64,000 nucleotides of DNA from Brachycybe producta (taxonomy: Eukaryota > Arthropoda > Diplopoda > Playtdesmida > Andrognathidae), in NCBI GenBank assembly GCA_036925085.1, contig JAUPFP010000002.1:3831320-3895319 (forward strand), in the 5' to 3' direction. A program made the translations under genes and the position numbers. Shown here one piece after another: positions 1 through 9,868 of this stretch (positions are counted from its first letter, which is position 1; every line of letters starts with the position of its first letter). The notes under the pieces were generated by a model. It ran no database searches and was not told the DNA's origin. It saw nothing but the letters and a program-made list of their open reading frames with translations.

Positions 1-816
1 AAGTATTTTTTGTTTAAAACACTTGTTTTCTTTAAAAAACCCAAGATGTTTTAAACACTGTTTTAAACAAACGTGTTTTAAACATTTAAACCCTGGTTAT
101 TGCCATTTCCATCCCTTGTGGCCGCCATCGTGATTTCTTGTTTTAGTAATGCACATTGGTACTTTTTGTTTCAGGTTTTAATTGTAGCCAAAAATGTGAT
201 GTTTCGTGTTTTATTTTAATTTTTTTTTCGTTTTGGTAGAATGCAAACCATTAACGAAATTTAATTACGAAATAAATAAAAACAACGAAATTAATTTAAA
301 ATATATCGTTTTCATTGTATTTTGTGTATTTTTTGGACGAAAAATCGCAAAGCATCTAATAATAATAATCATAATGTTATCATAATGTTGTGTAGTTCCT
401 TTTTCTGAAACGTGCTAACTGTGGTATTGATAATTTTGACAGTTTGTCAATTTTTTTTTGTTAACATTACTGGAGAAAGTTGAGTTAGTGTTTTTTCTTT
501 CTTTCTTTTTATTTCAGAGAGGTGGCCCAGAATAGGACAAGCGAAGCTTATATAGGAATAATTTGATAAAAAATTACTAGGCAACATTTTAGAGGAAAAA
601 GAGTGAGTCATGAAAATTACAGGGTGACTTCATATTTATTTGTACACTACATATATATAGGCCTATATAAAAAAATAAAAATTACGTTTTCATCACAAGT
701 ACAATTAAAACTATCGCATCCAATGTGTGATTTTTGTTAGGGAGTTTAGTACGTCTAATAGACGTACGAAATTCCCTAAAAATTTCATTTTGCAACGAAC
801 GAGGCGTTTCTAAACT
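1..816. other. AT-rich non-coding stretch
   Basis: No gene is recognised. The first 90 bases repeat variants of TTTAAAC in both orientations. A 44-base imperfect palindrome lies at about 738-782, with AGACGTAC at its centre and AGGGA/TCCCT at its ends. The rest is AT-rich sequence without a long open frame. Confidence 0.6.
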
Positions 817-1175
817 TTAAGCCTCGTTTTCACGGCGATAGTTCTTTCGTGAGAGTAGCTGTCATGAAAGTTGCAATAGTTCACTCTCACTATAGCAACT
901 GTCTACATGTCTTGAAGTAACGTGATAGTTCTGTCATACTTCACAGTCAACAACAGTTTTACCTCTCCCGACAGAAGCCAAATTTCCCTACAAAGTGAAT
1001 TTTTTCCTACAAGTGGTCACTCAACAACTATTATAGTTACTGTCACTGTCGCAATAGTACTATCAACTATCTAGTCAAACGAGATAGTGTGATAGTTCTA
1101 TCATGTCGGCGCGATGATAGCTCTCGCGATAGTTGCTGCTGTCATGACAGCAACCATCGTGAAAACGAGGCTTAA
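817..1175. mobile_element. TTAA-flanked MITE, 'GATAGTT-word' family
   Basis: The ends are inverted repeats: TTAAGCCTCGTTTTCACGG on the left and its near-complement ending GAGGCTTAA on the right, both including TTAA. The interior is made largely of GATAGTT, ACTATC and close variants in both orientations. TTAA target use is known for piggyBac- and Kolobok-type transposons; that assignment is an inference. Its interior shares about 80 bases with the sequence just outside it (about 970-1035 against 1275-1340), including GTGGTCACTCAACAACTATT. Confidence 0.7.
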
Positions 1176-1723
1176 TGTGACAAGTTCTGTAATGAGTGAT
1201 GTTTTGACAGCACAAAACACACCAGCGGTGTTAAGAAATGTGTTTGAGTCAAAAACAGTGTTGCCTCTCTCCCTCCAGAAAGCCAAATTTCCCTACAAAG
1301 TGAATATTTCCCCTACAAGTGGTCACTCAACAACTATTACCAAAGAGAGTAAAGGGGAAGAGTGTTCACACTCTGAAAAATGTGTGCAAAATTGGGAGGA
1401 GCTTAAAATTAAAATGGCTAATGCACTAGCGCAGCCATGCAAACAACGATGGAAACAAACATTATAATATATATATATATATATGCGATCGTTAAAAATT
1501 ATTTTCGTTTCCTTCAAGCAAATCTTAATACAAATCTTAATAAAAGGATAAAATATAATTAAAAACTGGACAATTAGTAAAATATATTAAAACCATTTTC
1601 ATGGATAAATAGTTAAAGATAAACTTGTTATAGCTGTTTGAAGATTTCTTTTTCATTAACATTTAATGAAATGCATATAGGGCATGATAAAATGTTAAAA
1701 TATTTATATATATATTAAGCCCC
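1176..1723. other. Non-coding, carries a copy of the preceding MITE interior
   Basis: Positions about 1275-1340 repeat the interior of the element at 817-1175 in direct orientation. An open frame at 1114-1467 spans this but is made of repeat sequence. The remainder is AT-rich with a short AT microsatellite near 1470-1484. Confidence 0.5.
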
Positions 1724-2278
1724 GCCTTTCTGTGTTTCCTGATCTAACGCTGTTACCCTGAAGCACGTCGGGATTTATATAAATTTAAATGAATAAATGA
1801 ACCGTTTTTTTCTCAAGGTCAACTATATGTTGCACACTTCCCATCCGAGAACAACATGATATTAAATTAGAGAGGGGAAAAGGTTGGAAAGGGTAGGGAG
1901 AGAGAGAGAGAGAGAGAGAGAGAAACGTGGAGTGGAAAAAAAGGGGGAGGGAGAAACTGAAATTGAAATGAAAGGAGTAAAAAAGGAACAAACGACGCGC
2001 ATGCACACACGAGAGAAAATGAAAAGCTCATTTTCTCTTTCAAATACAAAAAAGGGGAGGGCATATAATAGTAGCAAAATTAAATTACAATTTATCACGG
2101 GCAATTGTGCCCAGCATTAGAATTTTTTTTGCCCAGCCCTTTCATGAACGTCATCAATTTCTATTTGGTTTGTTACTTGGTCTGACGGCATAAAAGGGCG
2201 GAGGAAAAGAAATTCTATTGCTGGGCGTAATTGCCTGTGAATTTGGCTCACGTCATTTATGACGGGTTACCCCACTAG
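1724..2278 (+). mobile_element. Helitron/Helentron-like non-autonomous element (copy 1)
   Basis: The 3' end has a hairpin (CGTCAT/ATGACG, 2251-2264) then GGGTTACCCCACTAG and a T, which matches the Helitron pattern of a subterminal hairpin followed by CTRR-T. The 5' part begins in an AT run followed by AAGCCCCGCC. It then has the family landmarks GAAGCACGTCGG and CTCAAGGTCAACTATATGTT and a GA-rich purine tract (1880-1950). No Rep/helicase reading frame is present, so it is non-autonomous. At least five other copies or pieces occur in this window. Confidence 0.7.
2098..2238. mobile_element. Nested 9-bp-TSD MITE (family B) inside Helitron copy 1
   Basis: An inverted-repeat element starts ACGGGCAATTGTGCCCAGC and ends AATTGCCTGT. 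It has internal TTTCTATTTGGTTTGTTAC and AAAAGGGCGGAG. Flanks CAATTTATC and GAATTTGGC are remnants of a 9-bp duplication. The clean filled/empty comparison for this insertion is seen in the copies at 26078-26237 and 25529-25537. Confidence 0.6.
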
Positions 2279-2877
2279 TGTGTAAATGTTTCCCATTTCG
2301 ATGGGAGTCAAGAAACACTGAATCTGAGCTGACGCGATTTCAGCCCCCGAAGCATTTCAACATTTTTGCGGGTCTGAATCACAACTGACGCGATTCAGAC
2401 CCTCAACATTGTATCACAACAAAGAATCCTGGTGTGTTTAACTTTAAACCCTTTAAGTGAAAATATTCATCTAATTTTTAATACATAAATAAAATGATTT
2501 TTTCAAAAAAAAACGTGATTTTTATTCATCTTGATGTGAATTTATTTATTGAGCGTTTTTAACTTTTTGGTGAGCAGCAATCCAGCCAGGATGTGCTGAT
2601 TATTTCATACTTTTTTTGTTATATATGCTTCATTATTATATTATTACCGTTTGTGTATGCATTTATTTCCTCAATTTATGTTGGTTGTGTTATCAACAGC
2701 ATAATTTTCTTCACGAAAAACATTCAACAAGACCAAAATATACACAAATATCCCCTATATTATAATCCAAATAATTGTAGGTAGATTCGATTTCCGTTCA
2801 GATTACAAATAATTTATTTTGATTGTGAGGGATCATGTGACTTTAATAGAGTAATTATTTCCGTAAGATTTCAAGTG
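2279..2877. other. Upstream region of the first secreted-precursor gene
   Basis: AT-rich non-coding DNA. Positions 2317-2402 hold two related blocks around TGACGCGATT(T)CAG that are arranged as a loose direct/inverted repeat. No exon is recognised. Confidence 0.4.
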
Positions 2878-2885
2878 TATAAAAA
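2878..2885 (+). promoter_or_regulatory. TATA box of the 2941 gene
   Basis: TATAAAAA lies 63 bases before the ATG at 2941. A TATA box normally sets transcription start about 25-35 bases downstream, which gives a short 5' leader of roughly 30 bases. Confidence 0.6.
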
Positions 2886-2940
2886 GTGAGCAGCATCTTT
2901 ATGATGTAGTGTTCGAAACAACCTTAACTCTCGAATCATC

Positions 2941-3435
2941 ATGCGAAACACTGTTAGTTTGATTTTTGGCTTCAGTGCCCTGCTCGCAGTATGTCTGGCC
3001 AAGTCAGCTTATGCACCACCAGAACCTCGTCCTCGTGGTCCGCCTGCACCGGCAGTGTTCTCGACCGTGTTGGGACGTCAGGTATTCTCTGATTTGAAAC
3101 ATCGCCTACGACGACAGTTGTTGGGTTCAGATCAGCCTATAGATGATGAGAAACGACATAAGGATATGGACGAAGATGCTCCTGTTGAAGAGGAAGTTGT
3201 TGTCAAGCGAGAGACTGATGAACAGGCAAATGATGGTAGTAACGAACACGAAAAAGAATTCGAAACTGAAGAAAGGAAGATATTTAAAACGGCAAAGCGA
3301 GAAGCTGATCATGAACGAGAGGAGGAGGAAAACAGCAAAGAAAAGGACAAAGATGAAGTAGCTGATGGTAAAATTTGGGACCATGGACGAGGTTTACAGC
3401 CACATAGTCAGAGTGTTTATAATGATAATAATTAA
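2941..3435 (+). CDS. Secreted acidic precursor protein with dibasic processing sites (paralog 1)
   Basis: The protein is 164 residues and not recognised as a named family. Residues 1-20 form a signal peptide (basic start, hydrophobic core LIFGFSALLAVCLA). Next come a Pro/Arg-rich segment (25-37), AVFS (38-41), and a basic stretch KHRLRRQL (53-60). The rest is a long acidic tail with Lys-Arg at 71-72, 89-90 and 119-120. The pattern of signal peptide, dibasic sites and acidic spacers is typical of secreted peptide precursors processed by furin/prohormone convertases; function is inference. A paralog 6.3 kb downstream shares LIFGF, PRG, AVFS, KHRxRRQL and KRETDE. Many differences in the matched blocks are third-position changes, which argues for a constrained protein. 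The ATG follows a TATA box and sits at the start of the signal peptide. A possible donor (GATG/GTAAAA, about 3367) could give an alternative spliced C-terminus. Confidence 0.75.
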   Translation: MRNTVSLIFGFSALLAVCLAKSAYAPPEPRPRGPPAPAVFSTVLGRQVFSDLKHRLRRQLLGSDQPIDDEKRHKDMDEDAPVEEEVVVKRETDEQANDGSNEHEKEFETEERKIFKTAKREADHEREEEENSKEKDKDEVADGKIWDHGRGLQPHSQSVYNDNN

Positions 3436-3494
3436 AAGAGCACAAGTCGTAACTCACAAGAAAAACACGGACAACGAGAAGGTAAACTATTATA

Positions 3495-3500
3495 AATAAA
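3495..3500 (+). terminator. Poly(A) signal for the 2941 gene
   Basis: AATAAA lies 60 bases after the stop codon, consistent with a short 3' UTR and a single-exon gene. Confidence 0.5.
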
Positions 3501-4255
3501 TTTAAGGAGCCTAGACACTCCAGAGTGGCACGTGCCATGGGACATGGCCAATGTTGCGGGTTCCAAAGTTACTCAACTGGCTTTAGCAACCAAACGGTAA
3601 TTCACAAAGTCATGAAAACACCTTGTTAGCTGAAGGATGTTCCCGAAGAACCAAAAGGTCGCTAGCAAAATGGAATTTAACTTCTTTAATATTAGTCAAC
3701 CTAATTAGCATAATTCAAAATTGTATAAAAACAAAAACGTTTTTTTAAATTTTTCAACCAAACTGGCCCACAGCATTCAAGATGAGATTCCAAATTCAAT
3801 TATCGTTTAAAGATTCAACTTAAAGGCAACTAAAGATGGCTAGAAGTTTAGAATCGAGACCGTGTTGTTGGACAGATCAAATTTCTCTTAAGAATGCGTC
3901 TATGCTGCACGTGCACGTTGTAGTGTCTTGGCTCCTTATAACGACATTTCAGTTTTTTTATAAAAATCTAATAATTTTCTTTTCTTTACACAGAGTTTAA
4001 TGAATAGGCTTCAACTACGAATGCTTGTAATGTGAACAATGTTTTCTTGTAAACTAAAGATGAAATTTATAATGCTGCTAACATTTATCTTGAAATTAAT
4101 AATGGAATGAATAAAGTTTAGAGCACAAATGAGTTTGATTTTACGATTTCAAGTTTGTTTGCAAGAAATGACAATTCTAGTCCTCATTTAGGATTGGAAG
4201 ACACAAACCACTAATGGAACACTTTTCGACTGCAAAACGGGCTTAGGTTGTAAAG
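3501..4255. other. Intergenic, nothing recognised
   Basis: No open frame, terminal repeat or RNA gene could be supported between the first precursor gene and the GAATCC-type repeat. Confidence 0.4.
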
Positions 4256-4710
4256 TATTTTCTGGAGGTGGGACGAAGCCTAAATTTTCTCGAATCCAAA
4301 TCCTAAAAGATTCTCGAATCCTTCATATATACGAATCCTGTATTCTTCAATAAGATACAAATAAATGAAATAATATTAAATATTAAATTATTAATACTAA
4401 AAAACAAGTGTGGCTTCACTCAGGGTCGCTACAAAGTGATATTGGTGATCCGAGTACCACCACCGAAATTGCAACTATCGACGTTTTTTGTTATTAGTGA
4501 ACGCTTCTATTGGACGTGAATGGAGTTAAAACTAATTTTACGGAAGTTTTTAACAGTTTTTTTTTTTAAAGTTAGGATTCGAAAAACGAAAACAGGGCTC
4601 AGATTCGAGTTTTCGAATCTCGAATAATTTTCAAGATTCACGTTTTCGAATCTCGAATAATTTTCAAGATTCACGGGATTCGCAGGATTCGAATGCCCCA
4701 TTCCTAGTAT
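4256..4710. repeat. GAATCC-rich interspersed repeat, copy 1
   Basis: The block carries many GAATCC/GGATTC and CGAATC words. It shares GGAGTTAAAACTAATTTTAC with a piece near 30346-30366 and, on the opposite strand, with one at 57367-57390. Its ends resemble GGAGGTGGGACGAAG and ATGCCCCATTCCTAG. Two tandem units of TCGAATCTCGAATAATTTTC lie at 4613-4672. The transposon class is not determined. Confidence 0.5.
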
Positions 4711-5320
4711 TTTCTAATAAAAGACTTGAGGTGGTCGGTTTTGACAACAACCCGACTATCAGTTTGGTGGTTTTGCAGATTGCCTAGGCAATTTGCAAAT
4801 CTATTAAAATTTCACAAATGTACACTTACTCATAACACAAAATAAACTTTTTGTAATTTCTTACTCTTGAGTCGGGGGTCACATTACTCACGACATTGTA
4901 CAGTTATATTCAAGTTGTGCTGTACAAGTTGAAAATTAGCTTAATTTTAGTTGTCTCACAGTAACATGAGAGCATGTGACTGCGGAAAAATTGTCTAAGT
5001 ATTTAAACTTGTGTCGTTTTGTCTGGTAATAAGGGCTGATGCAAGAAATCTTTTGTTTTAATCTGTTGTGATCGTTTGCTGCTATTCCTTTTCAATCTGA
5101 CAAAATTATATAAGAATAAATTTTAGTCAACGCCTATTTGAATTAGAATAATTACTCTGCAAGCAGCCGAGAGGGCCTGACAGCCTGTATTGGAGTAAAC
5201 AGAAAGTTCATATTCATTTTTATGAATAAATTGAAACTTCCATGAAAAATGATAATTCATCGAAATAAAGGCCATTGTATTCTATGGTCAGAACATATCT
5301 TTCTCTAATAGGGTTTAAAA
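4711..5320. other. Non-coding with repeat fragments
   Basis: Positions 4768-4800 (GATTGCCTAGGCAATTTGC and neighbours) match one arm of the inverted-repeat element at 49285-49480. Positions 5131-5175 resemble the LINE tail described at 51915-52080. No gene is seen. Confidence 0.4.
5131..5175 (-). mobile_element. LINE 3' tail fragment
   Basis: The sequence ATTACTCTGCAAGCAGCC preceded by TTTGAATTAGAA recurs at 43880 and, in diverged form, at 46335 and 51930. At 51930 it abuts a minus-strand reverse-transcriptase remnant, so it is read here as the truncated 3' end of that LINE on the minus strand. Confidence 0.4.
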
Positions 5321-5905
5321 GGCCCAACTGTTTAGCAGTAAAGCTTATAAACAGTTGGACCTGGTCCACCTAGTAATTTCAGTCTCGTGCACTATGTGGG
5401 TTATCAGCCACTCGTATCATTGGCCTTGTGTTCATACACTGCTGCAAAACGACATAACTCGGATCTCGACACATTTCTCTTTAGGGGCCACGGGTGCCTG
5501 CTGTTATTCGTTCGCTAGGCTAGCCTCTCTCTTGATTGCATTCTCTTGGGTAGATTGCAGTCGTCATGTATGTGAGCCACTCTGTCAGAGCCTCCGGTAC
5601 ATTTACAATCTACTCTACACATTTCTTCCGATTTAAACTGCATGAGTTTAAATCGGAAGAAATGTGTTTGGAAACGCCCGCATTCCGTCAGTGAATGGAA
5701 CAGCTTTCCAGAAACGAGTCCGGCAATGTGTTTGACTGCCGAGATGAACCGATATAACTGCCTCCCTGGGACCACCACCATGTCCCACATTCGTTGCCGC
5801 TGAAACTCCATGGACACCTGTTGAGTCCGCCGCAGACCTGCGAAACAGCTCGCCCACTAGGTCGGTGACGTGGCGCGGCGCGTCACCGACCTAGTGGGTG
5901 AGCAG
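5321..5905. repeat. GC-rich block with three hairpins
   Basis: The first hairpin pairs CCAACTGTTTA (5324-5334) with TAAACAGTTGG (5348-5358). The second is a perfect 22-bp stem, 5617-5638 against 5646-5667, with a 7-base loop. The third is a 20-bp stem with one mismatch, 5851-5870 against 5881-5900, with loop TGGCGCGGCG. The sequence between them is richer in G+C than its surroundings and has open frames on both strands (93 aa on +, 100 and 69 aa on -). None of these is recognised as a protein family. Captured host sequence in a foldback element, or an inverted-duplication artefact, are both possible. Confidence 0.5.
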
Positions 5906-6124
5906 CTTAAGAGGAAGCTGATGAACAAGTTGTTTTATTTCCGCAGTTATAACAGGGCTTGTCGCTGGAAGCATGAAACTCGACACCAGTCTTGACCTTC
6001 AGATTTGAGTAACTCCACCAATGCAGAAACTCAGTACATAGAAATTTGTGTTTGATTGGCGGTAGCGATTTGACAAAAAAATGGGCAATACAGTACGTGA
6101 CTTAATACATAAGACTGACGGCAT
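5906..6124. other. Non-coding, nothing recognised
   Basis: Short stretch between the hairpin block and a minus-strand open frame; no motif stands out. Confidence 0.3.
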
Positions 6125-6367
6125 TCAATGAAACGATATGTTTAAATGTAATTTTAAATGGTTGGATCGATTATTATTGACGCCAATTTTGTAGATTTCT
6201 TCAATGTTATCGTATGCGAGCTTTACTTTTTTGCGAACAGCGTCATCTGTTTGGTGCACGACTCCTGTACCCAGGCCTGTGTCCATTTGCAGTGACGTAC
6301 TGGCTCGGATGGCAAGGTGGCAAATGCCACCAGTGCCTGTCTTTCCAGGCGCCGGTGTGTCAAACAT
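6125..6367 (-). other. Minus-strand open frame, possible exon or TE-coding remnant
   Basis: The 80-codon frame includes residues reading TDDAVRKKVKLAYDNIEEIY, with protein-like amphipathic composition and no low-complexity runs. It is not assigned to any family. No convincing splice sites or partner exons were found, and it lies among repeat fragments. A decayed transposon gene is as likely as a real exon. Confidence 0.2.
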
Positions 6368-6904
6368 TTACTTTTATAAACTGTTGAGTGGTAAACGTAA
6401 TATGTGTTTAGCTACGTATTTCAAAAACTTTAACACCTACATTTTTGTAATTTAAGCTAATTGGTAACAGCACATTAAAATATACAATTTTAACTATACG
6501 GTATTTTTTTGAAAATTAAAAATAGTTATAGGATAAACAACCCAACGGGAGCCTAACATACTTGTGAAGCCGTCGGGATGTTCTTGAAGCTGCGAGGCAT
6601 CCAAAAGGCAGAAACCTCTTAAAAAGGGAAGGCCATTGAGAGCGACTCAAAGCTAAGAAGCCCCCTAAGCATATAGAAATCGTGAAGCCCTCGGGAACTT
6701 CTCAAAATTAGATGGACCTCGAGAGCCTCTTTCGTAACTGTGAAATGTAAATTTACATTTACCAAAATTTAAAAACTACTTCGATTTCACATGTGTTTAC
6801 TTGTATGGTGCTATATTGAAACAAGGGATTCAAGGAACCCTATAGACCTCCATTGCTTTATTATATGCTTTCATATATCAAATAACCAACTTTTTTTTCA
6901 TTGT
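6368..6904. other. Non-coding with short GAAGCC/TCGGGA words
   Basis: Positions about 6541-6735 contain several loosely repeated words (GTGAAGCC, TCGGGA, CTCAA). No gene, terminal repeat or RNA is recognised. Confidence 0.3.
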
Positions 6905-7145
6905 TACATGTGTGCGCATGAGTACGCACATGAACACACATGCGCACATGAGTACGCACATGTACACACTTGTGCGCACGTGTACGCACATGTACGCACT
7001 TGTGCGCACGTGTACGCACATGTACACACTTGTGCACACGTGTATGCACATGTACACACTTGTGTGCACGTGTACACACTTGTGCGCATGTGTATGCACA
7101 TGTATAGACGTGTGTGCATGTGTATATAGATACATACACATGTAT
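6905..7145. repeat. Tandem array of alternating ACATG/CACGTG-type units
   Basis: About 240 bases of a diverged 28-32-base unit such as GCGCACGTGTACGCACATGT. Almost every step is purine-pyrimidine alternating (CA/TG/CG), so it has Z-DNA-forming potential. Open frames in all six readings here (Cys/Tyr/Met/His-rich) are by-products of the repeat. Confidence 0.8.
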
Positions 7146-8310
7146 GTATTCAAGTACATGACATAGTTACATAATATGGTTTAGAATGAATATACGTCAC
7201 ATGTATTCTAATATACAAAAATAATAACAGAACATAGAAAGGAACACCCCTCCTAAATAATAGAAAAGTCCCCCCTTTCGAATGCTACAACTGGAAAGAG
7301 GAAGAATCGAGATTTTTTTTAAAAAAAATTACGTTTTTAAAAAATCGAAATTTTATATATCGAATAGCTCTAAAATTCCAATTTTTTTCCAGTTTCATCG
7401 TCAGAATGTGTACATCATTTTAGGTCTGATGACATTTTATTGTAGGCGGCCCCGTTTTCGAGTTGTTCGACCCACTAAAAATTATGACCAAAAACTCAAA
7501 ATGTGTTTCTAAAAAATTCATAAAAAAATAACCCCTGGATAAAATTTTCTAATATTTTGTCAGGAGCTTCATATTGACCCACGGAATCAAATAAAAAATA
7601 CTGCATGTCTTTATCTCATTCCGTTCTTGAGTTGTTCGAGGAACTAAATCGCTTTCCGGACACACACACACAAACACACATCCTTTTTTTCCCCTTTTCT
7701 TGCATGATCCTATATACCTCCATTGCTCTTTAGAGCAATGGAGGTAAAAAAAAAATGCGTTACATTTTTTTTGTCTCGCTTCGCTCGCCACTAAAATAAA
7801 TATATTGGAAGGGAACACAAAGCACCGGTGCCGGATATTGCCGACCTATAATTTTGTAGCCAGTACCTCCCTGTACATTTGAGATTATTTTCCAACCATA
7901 GTAGACGTTTTTCAATAAATCCAATAAATAGTACTATCAGTGGCTCAACCAATCGATAGTTTGATTATATTTTAGTCTACTATCGCGAACATCATATCGG
8001 AACATCACTAGTTGATGAAAACCAAAATACATTAAATGAAGCAAACATTTCTATAAATTATCCAGTATTGTTGTAGAACATCTACTAAAAATACTTCAAT
8101 TTTGTAATTTTTTTTTTAAAAAAAAGGAATCAATTCCGGAAACTCCCTTTAAACATCGTGCGTGACATTATACAATCAGTTTTCATCAATAAACACTCTT
8201 AATATAATAATAATATTTATTATTAAACATGATAAACCTGTTCACTGCTTACATTAAAATAACATCAAAAATGAATTAAAAATGAAAAAAAAAACTTACA
8301 ATAAGATCAA
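7146..8310. other. Non-coding with a short palindrome and AT-rich sequence
   Basis: Positions 7711-7744 form a palindrome, TACCTCCATTGCTCT followed by its complement. The half-site ACCTCCATTGCT also occurs at 6848, so the interval 6848-7744 may belong to one element containing the ACATG array. No gene is recognised. Confidence 0.35.
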
Positions 8311-8850
8311 TACAAAGTGTCCCCAAAAAAGGTACACACACGTTGTGTTGTTGATAACTGCCATGTTTATTTTCTTAAATCGAATTTAATAATTTTATAA
8401 TTAAAGAGTAAATGTTACAATAAGGATCAGATATAACAGCATTACATGTTTATGTTTAAATGGGGTATTATCTCGAGTTTTCGAAATTGCCTTCTATTCT
8501 TATCAAGGCATTGCTAACTTCGGTAAGATACTGATCTGCGAACATCAATTTAAAGTTTCTCTTGAAATTGTGTAACAATTCTTTTTTAATTTATTGCCAT
8601 ACTTGAATTGGGAAGAAATTTAAGGGAATTGTCGTAAAATTGCAAGAGATACATTAATTGATGTTTGCAGGTCAGTTTAGCTCTTACCGGTGTTAGCAAT
8701 GCCTTGATTAGAATAGACGTCAGTTTTTAAACACACCTAAAAAAAATGCAATGTAACATTATTGTAACATTTACTCTTAATTATAAAATTAAATTAAATG
8801 GCAGTTATTAACAACCGAAGTGTGTGTACATTTTATTGAGACACACTGTA
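8311..8850. mobile_element. Mariner-like inverted-repeat element (non-autonomous)
   Basis: The left end is TACAAAGTGTCCCCAAAAAA and the right end, complemented, is TACAGTGTGTCTCAATAAAA. Long arms follow (GATAACTGCCATGTTTA against TAACTGCCATTTAATTT, then AGAGTAAATGTTACAATAA against its complement). TA flanks both ends and the TACAGNGTGTCNCAAAA pattern is characteristic of mariner/Tc1 termini. No transposase frame remains. Confidence 0.65.
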
Positions 8851-9161
8851 TAAATAACAACTGAAAATCAGTAACATTCAATTCAAAATGGTTTAAGTCC
8901 AAATTTTTTTTTTTTAACTTGTTTACAAAAATTGCTGCTTTAGCATGGTTTGCCAGGTAACCTGGAAGTTTATTCCATATTACAATACATCTTACACAAA
9001 TTATATATGCAAAACATTACAATACAAATTTTTGTCAGTCTTCAATTTCCGTTTTGAACTTGTAATTTCATTTGTAAAAAAAAATCCATTAAGAAGATCA
9101 TATGACTTAATAAATAGAGAAGTTATGAGTAAGAGCCGTACGTCATTGTGAAAGATTTTAA
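8851..9161. other. Upstream region of the second secreted-precursor gene
   Basis: AT-rich, with open frames of 68-77 codons on both strands that show no protein-like features. No element ends were found. Confidence 0.4.
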
Positions 9162-9169
9162 TATAAAAA
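9162..9169 (+). promoter_or_regulatory. TATA box of the 9246 gene
   Basis: TATAAAAA lies 84 bases before the ATG, implying a leader of about 50 bases. The same octamer precedes the paralog at 2941. Confidence 0.5.
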
Positions 9170-9245
9170 TAGAACATTTCAGTGACAATTTCCAAAAACT
9201 CTTCCAGGTTGTCGAAGTGGTAACAAGTTTCCAAACAGTAACATC

Positions 9246-9773
9246 ATGAAAAACATTGTTGGTCTCATCTTCGGCTTCATCGCTATGTCGGTTGTCAATT
9301 TGGCGATGCCGATACATGGACCATCTCGCGTTCTAGAGCCACGTGGAGGAACACCATCATTGGCTGTCTTTTCTGGGCATGAAGCATTTGCTGAAATAAA
9401 ACATCGCATCCGACGTCAGTTGGTAGACTCGGGTTTCTTCGTAAAGAACCCTGAACATGTTGGTGATGACTCTGAGAAGGATGTTGTTGCAAAACGAGAA
9501 ACCGATGAAGACGCACACAACGGTACTGTCCAGTCTAATACTAAAGCACCTTTATTTTCAATGTCGAAGCGAGAAGTCGAAGAAGACGAGAATGAGCATA
9601 ATGACGATAAAGACGGAGAATCCAACGAAAAAGCTCGCGTGAAAATTCATAAAAAGTCAAAAAGTAGACGAGAAGCTGAAGAAGACGAAGACGAGGATGA
9701 CATTAGCAAACAGGAAGAATATGTCCCAGGTAGTCTTTCTACACATTTAATGATGTCACTTGTAAGAAAGTAG
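9246..9773 (+). CDS. Secreted acidic precursor protein with dibasic processing sites (paralog 2)
   Basis: The protein is 175 residues. A signal peptide lies at about 1-20 (LIFGFIAMSVVNLA core). A PRG motif follows at 32-34, then AVFS (40-43), KHRIRRQL (52-59), Lys-Arg at 83-84 and 108-109, and a Glu/Asp/Lys-rich tail containing SRREAEEDEDED. The conserved blocks and their order match the gene at 2941, so the two are tandem duplicates that have diverged most between the dibasic sites. No named family is recognised. The Glu/Asp runs could also suit a cation-binding secreted matrix protein. A junction CCCAG/GTAGTC near 9729 and a strong donor-like AG/GTAAGA near 9835 leave open a spliced isoform, but AATAAA follows closely. 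Confidence 0.75.
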   Translation: MKNIVGLIFGFIAMSVVNLAMPIHGPSRVLEPRGGTPSLAVFSGHEAFAEIKHRIRRQLVDSGFFVKNPEHVGDDSEKDVVAKRETDEDAHNGTVQSNTKAPLFSMSKREVEEDENEHNDDKDGESNEKARVKIHKKSKSRREAEEDEDEDDISKQEEYVPGSLSTHLMMSLVRK

Positions 9774-9862
9774 GTGAAGAAGCGCAGAGCGAGCGGCTGA
9801 AGGGCTCAGGACGTTTATGAACATAGCAAGCGTAGGTAAGAAAGGACATTAAAAGCATTTTT

Positions 9863-9868
9863 AATAAA
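9863..9868 (+). terminator. Poly(A) signal for the 9246 gene
   Basis: AATAAA lies 90 bases after the stop codon; the paralog has the same arrangement at 60 bases. Confidence 0.5.

Noticed and set aside
1114..1467. 117-codon open frame on +
   Set aside because: Most of it lies in a MITE and a copy of its interior; no protein family or splice context.
6791..7166. Cys/His/Tyr/Met-rich frames on both strands
   Set aside because: They translate the ACATGTG tandem array in several frames at once.
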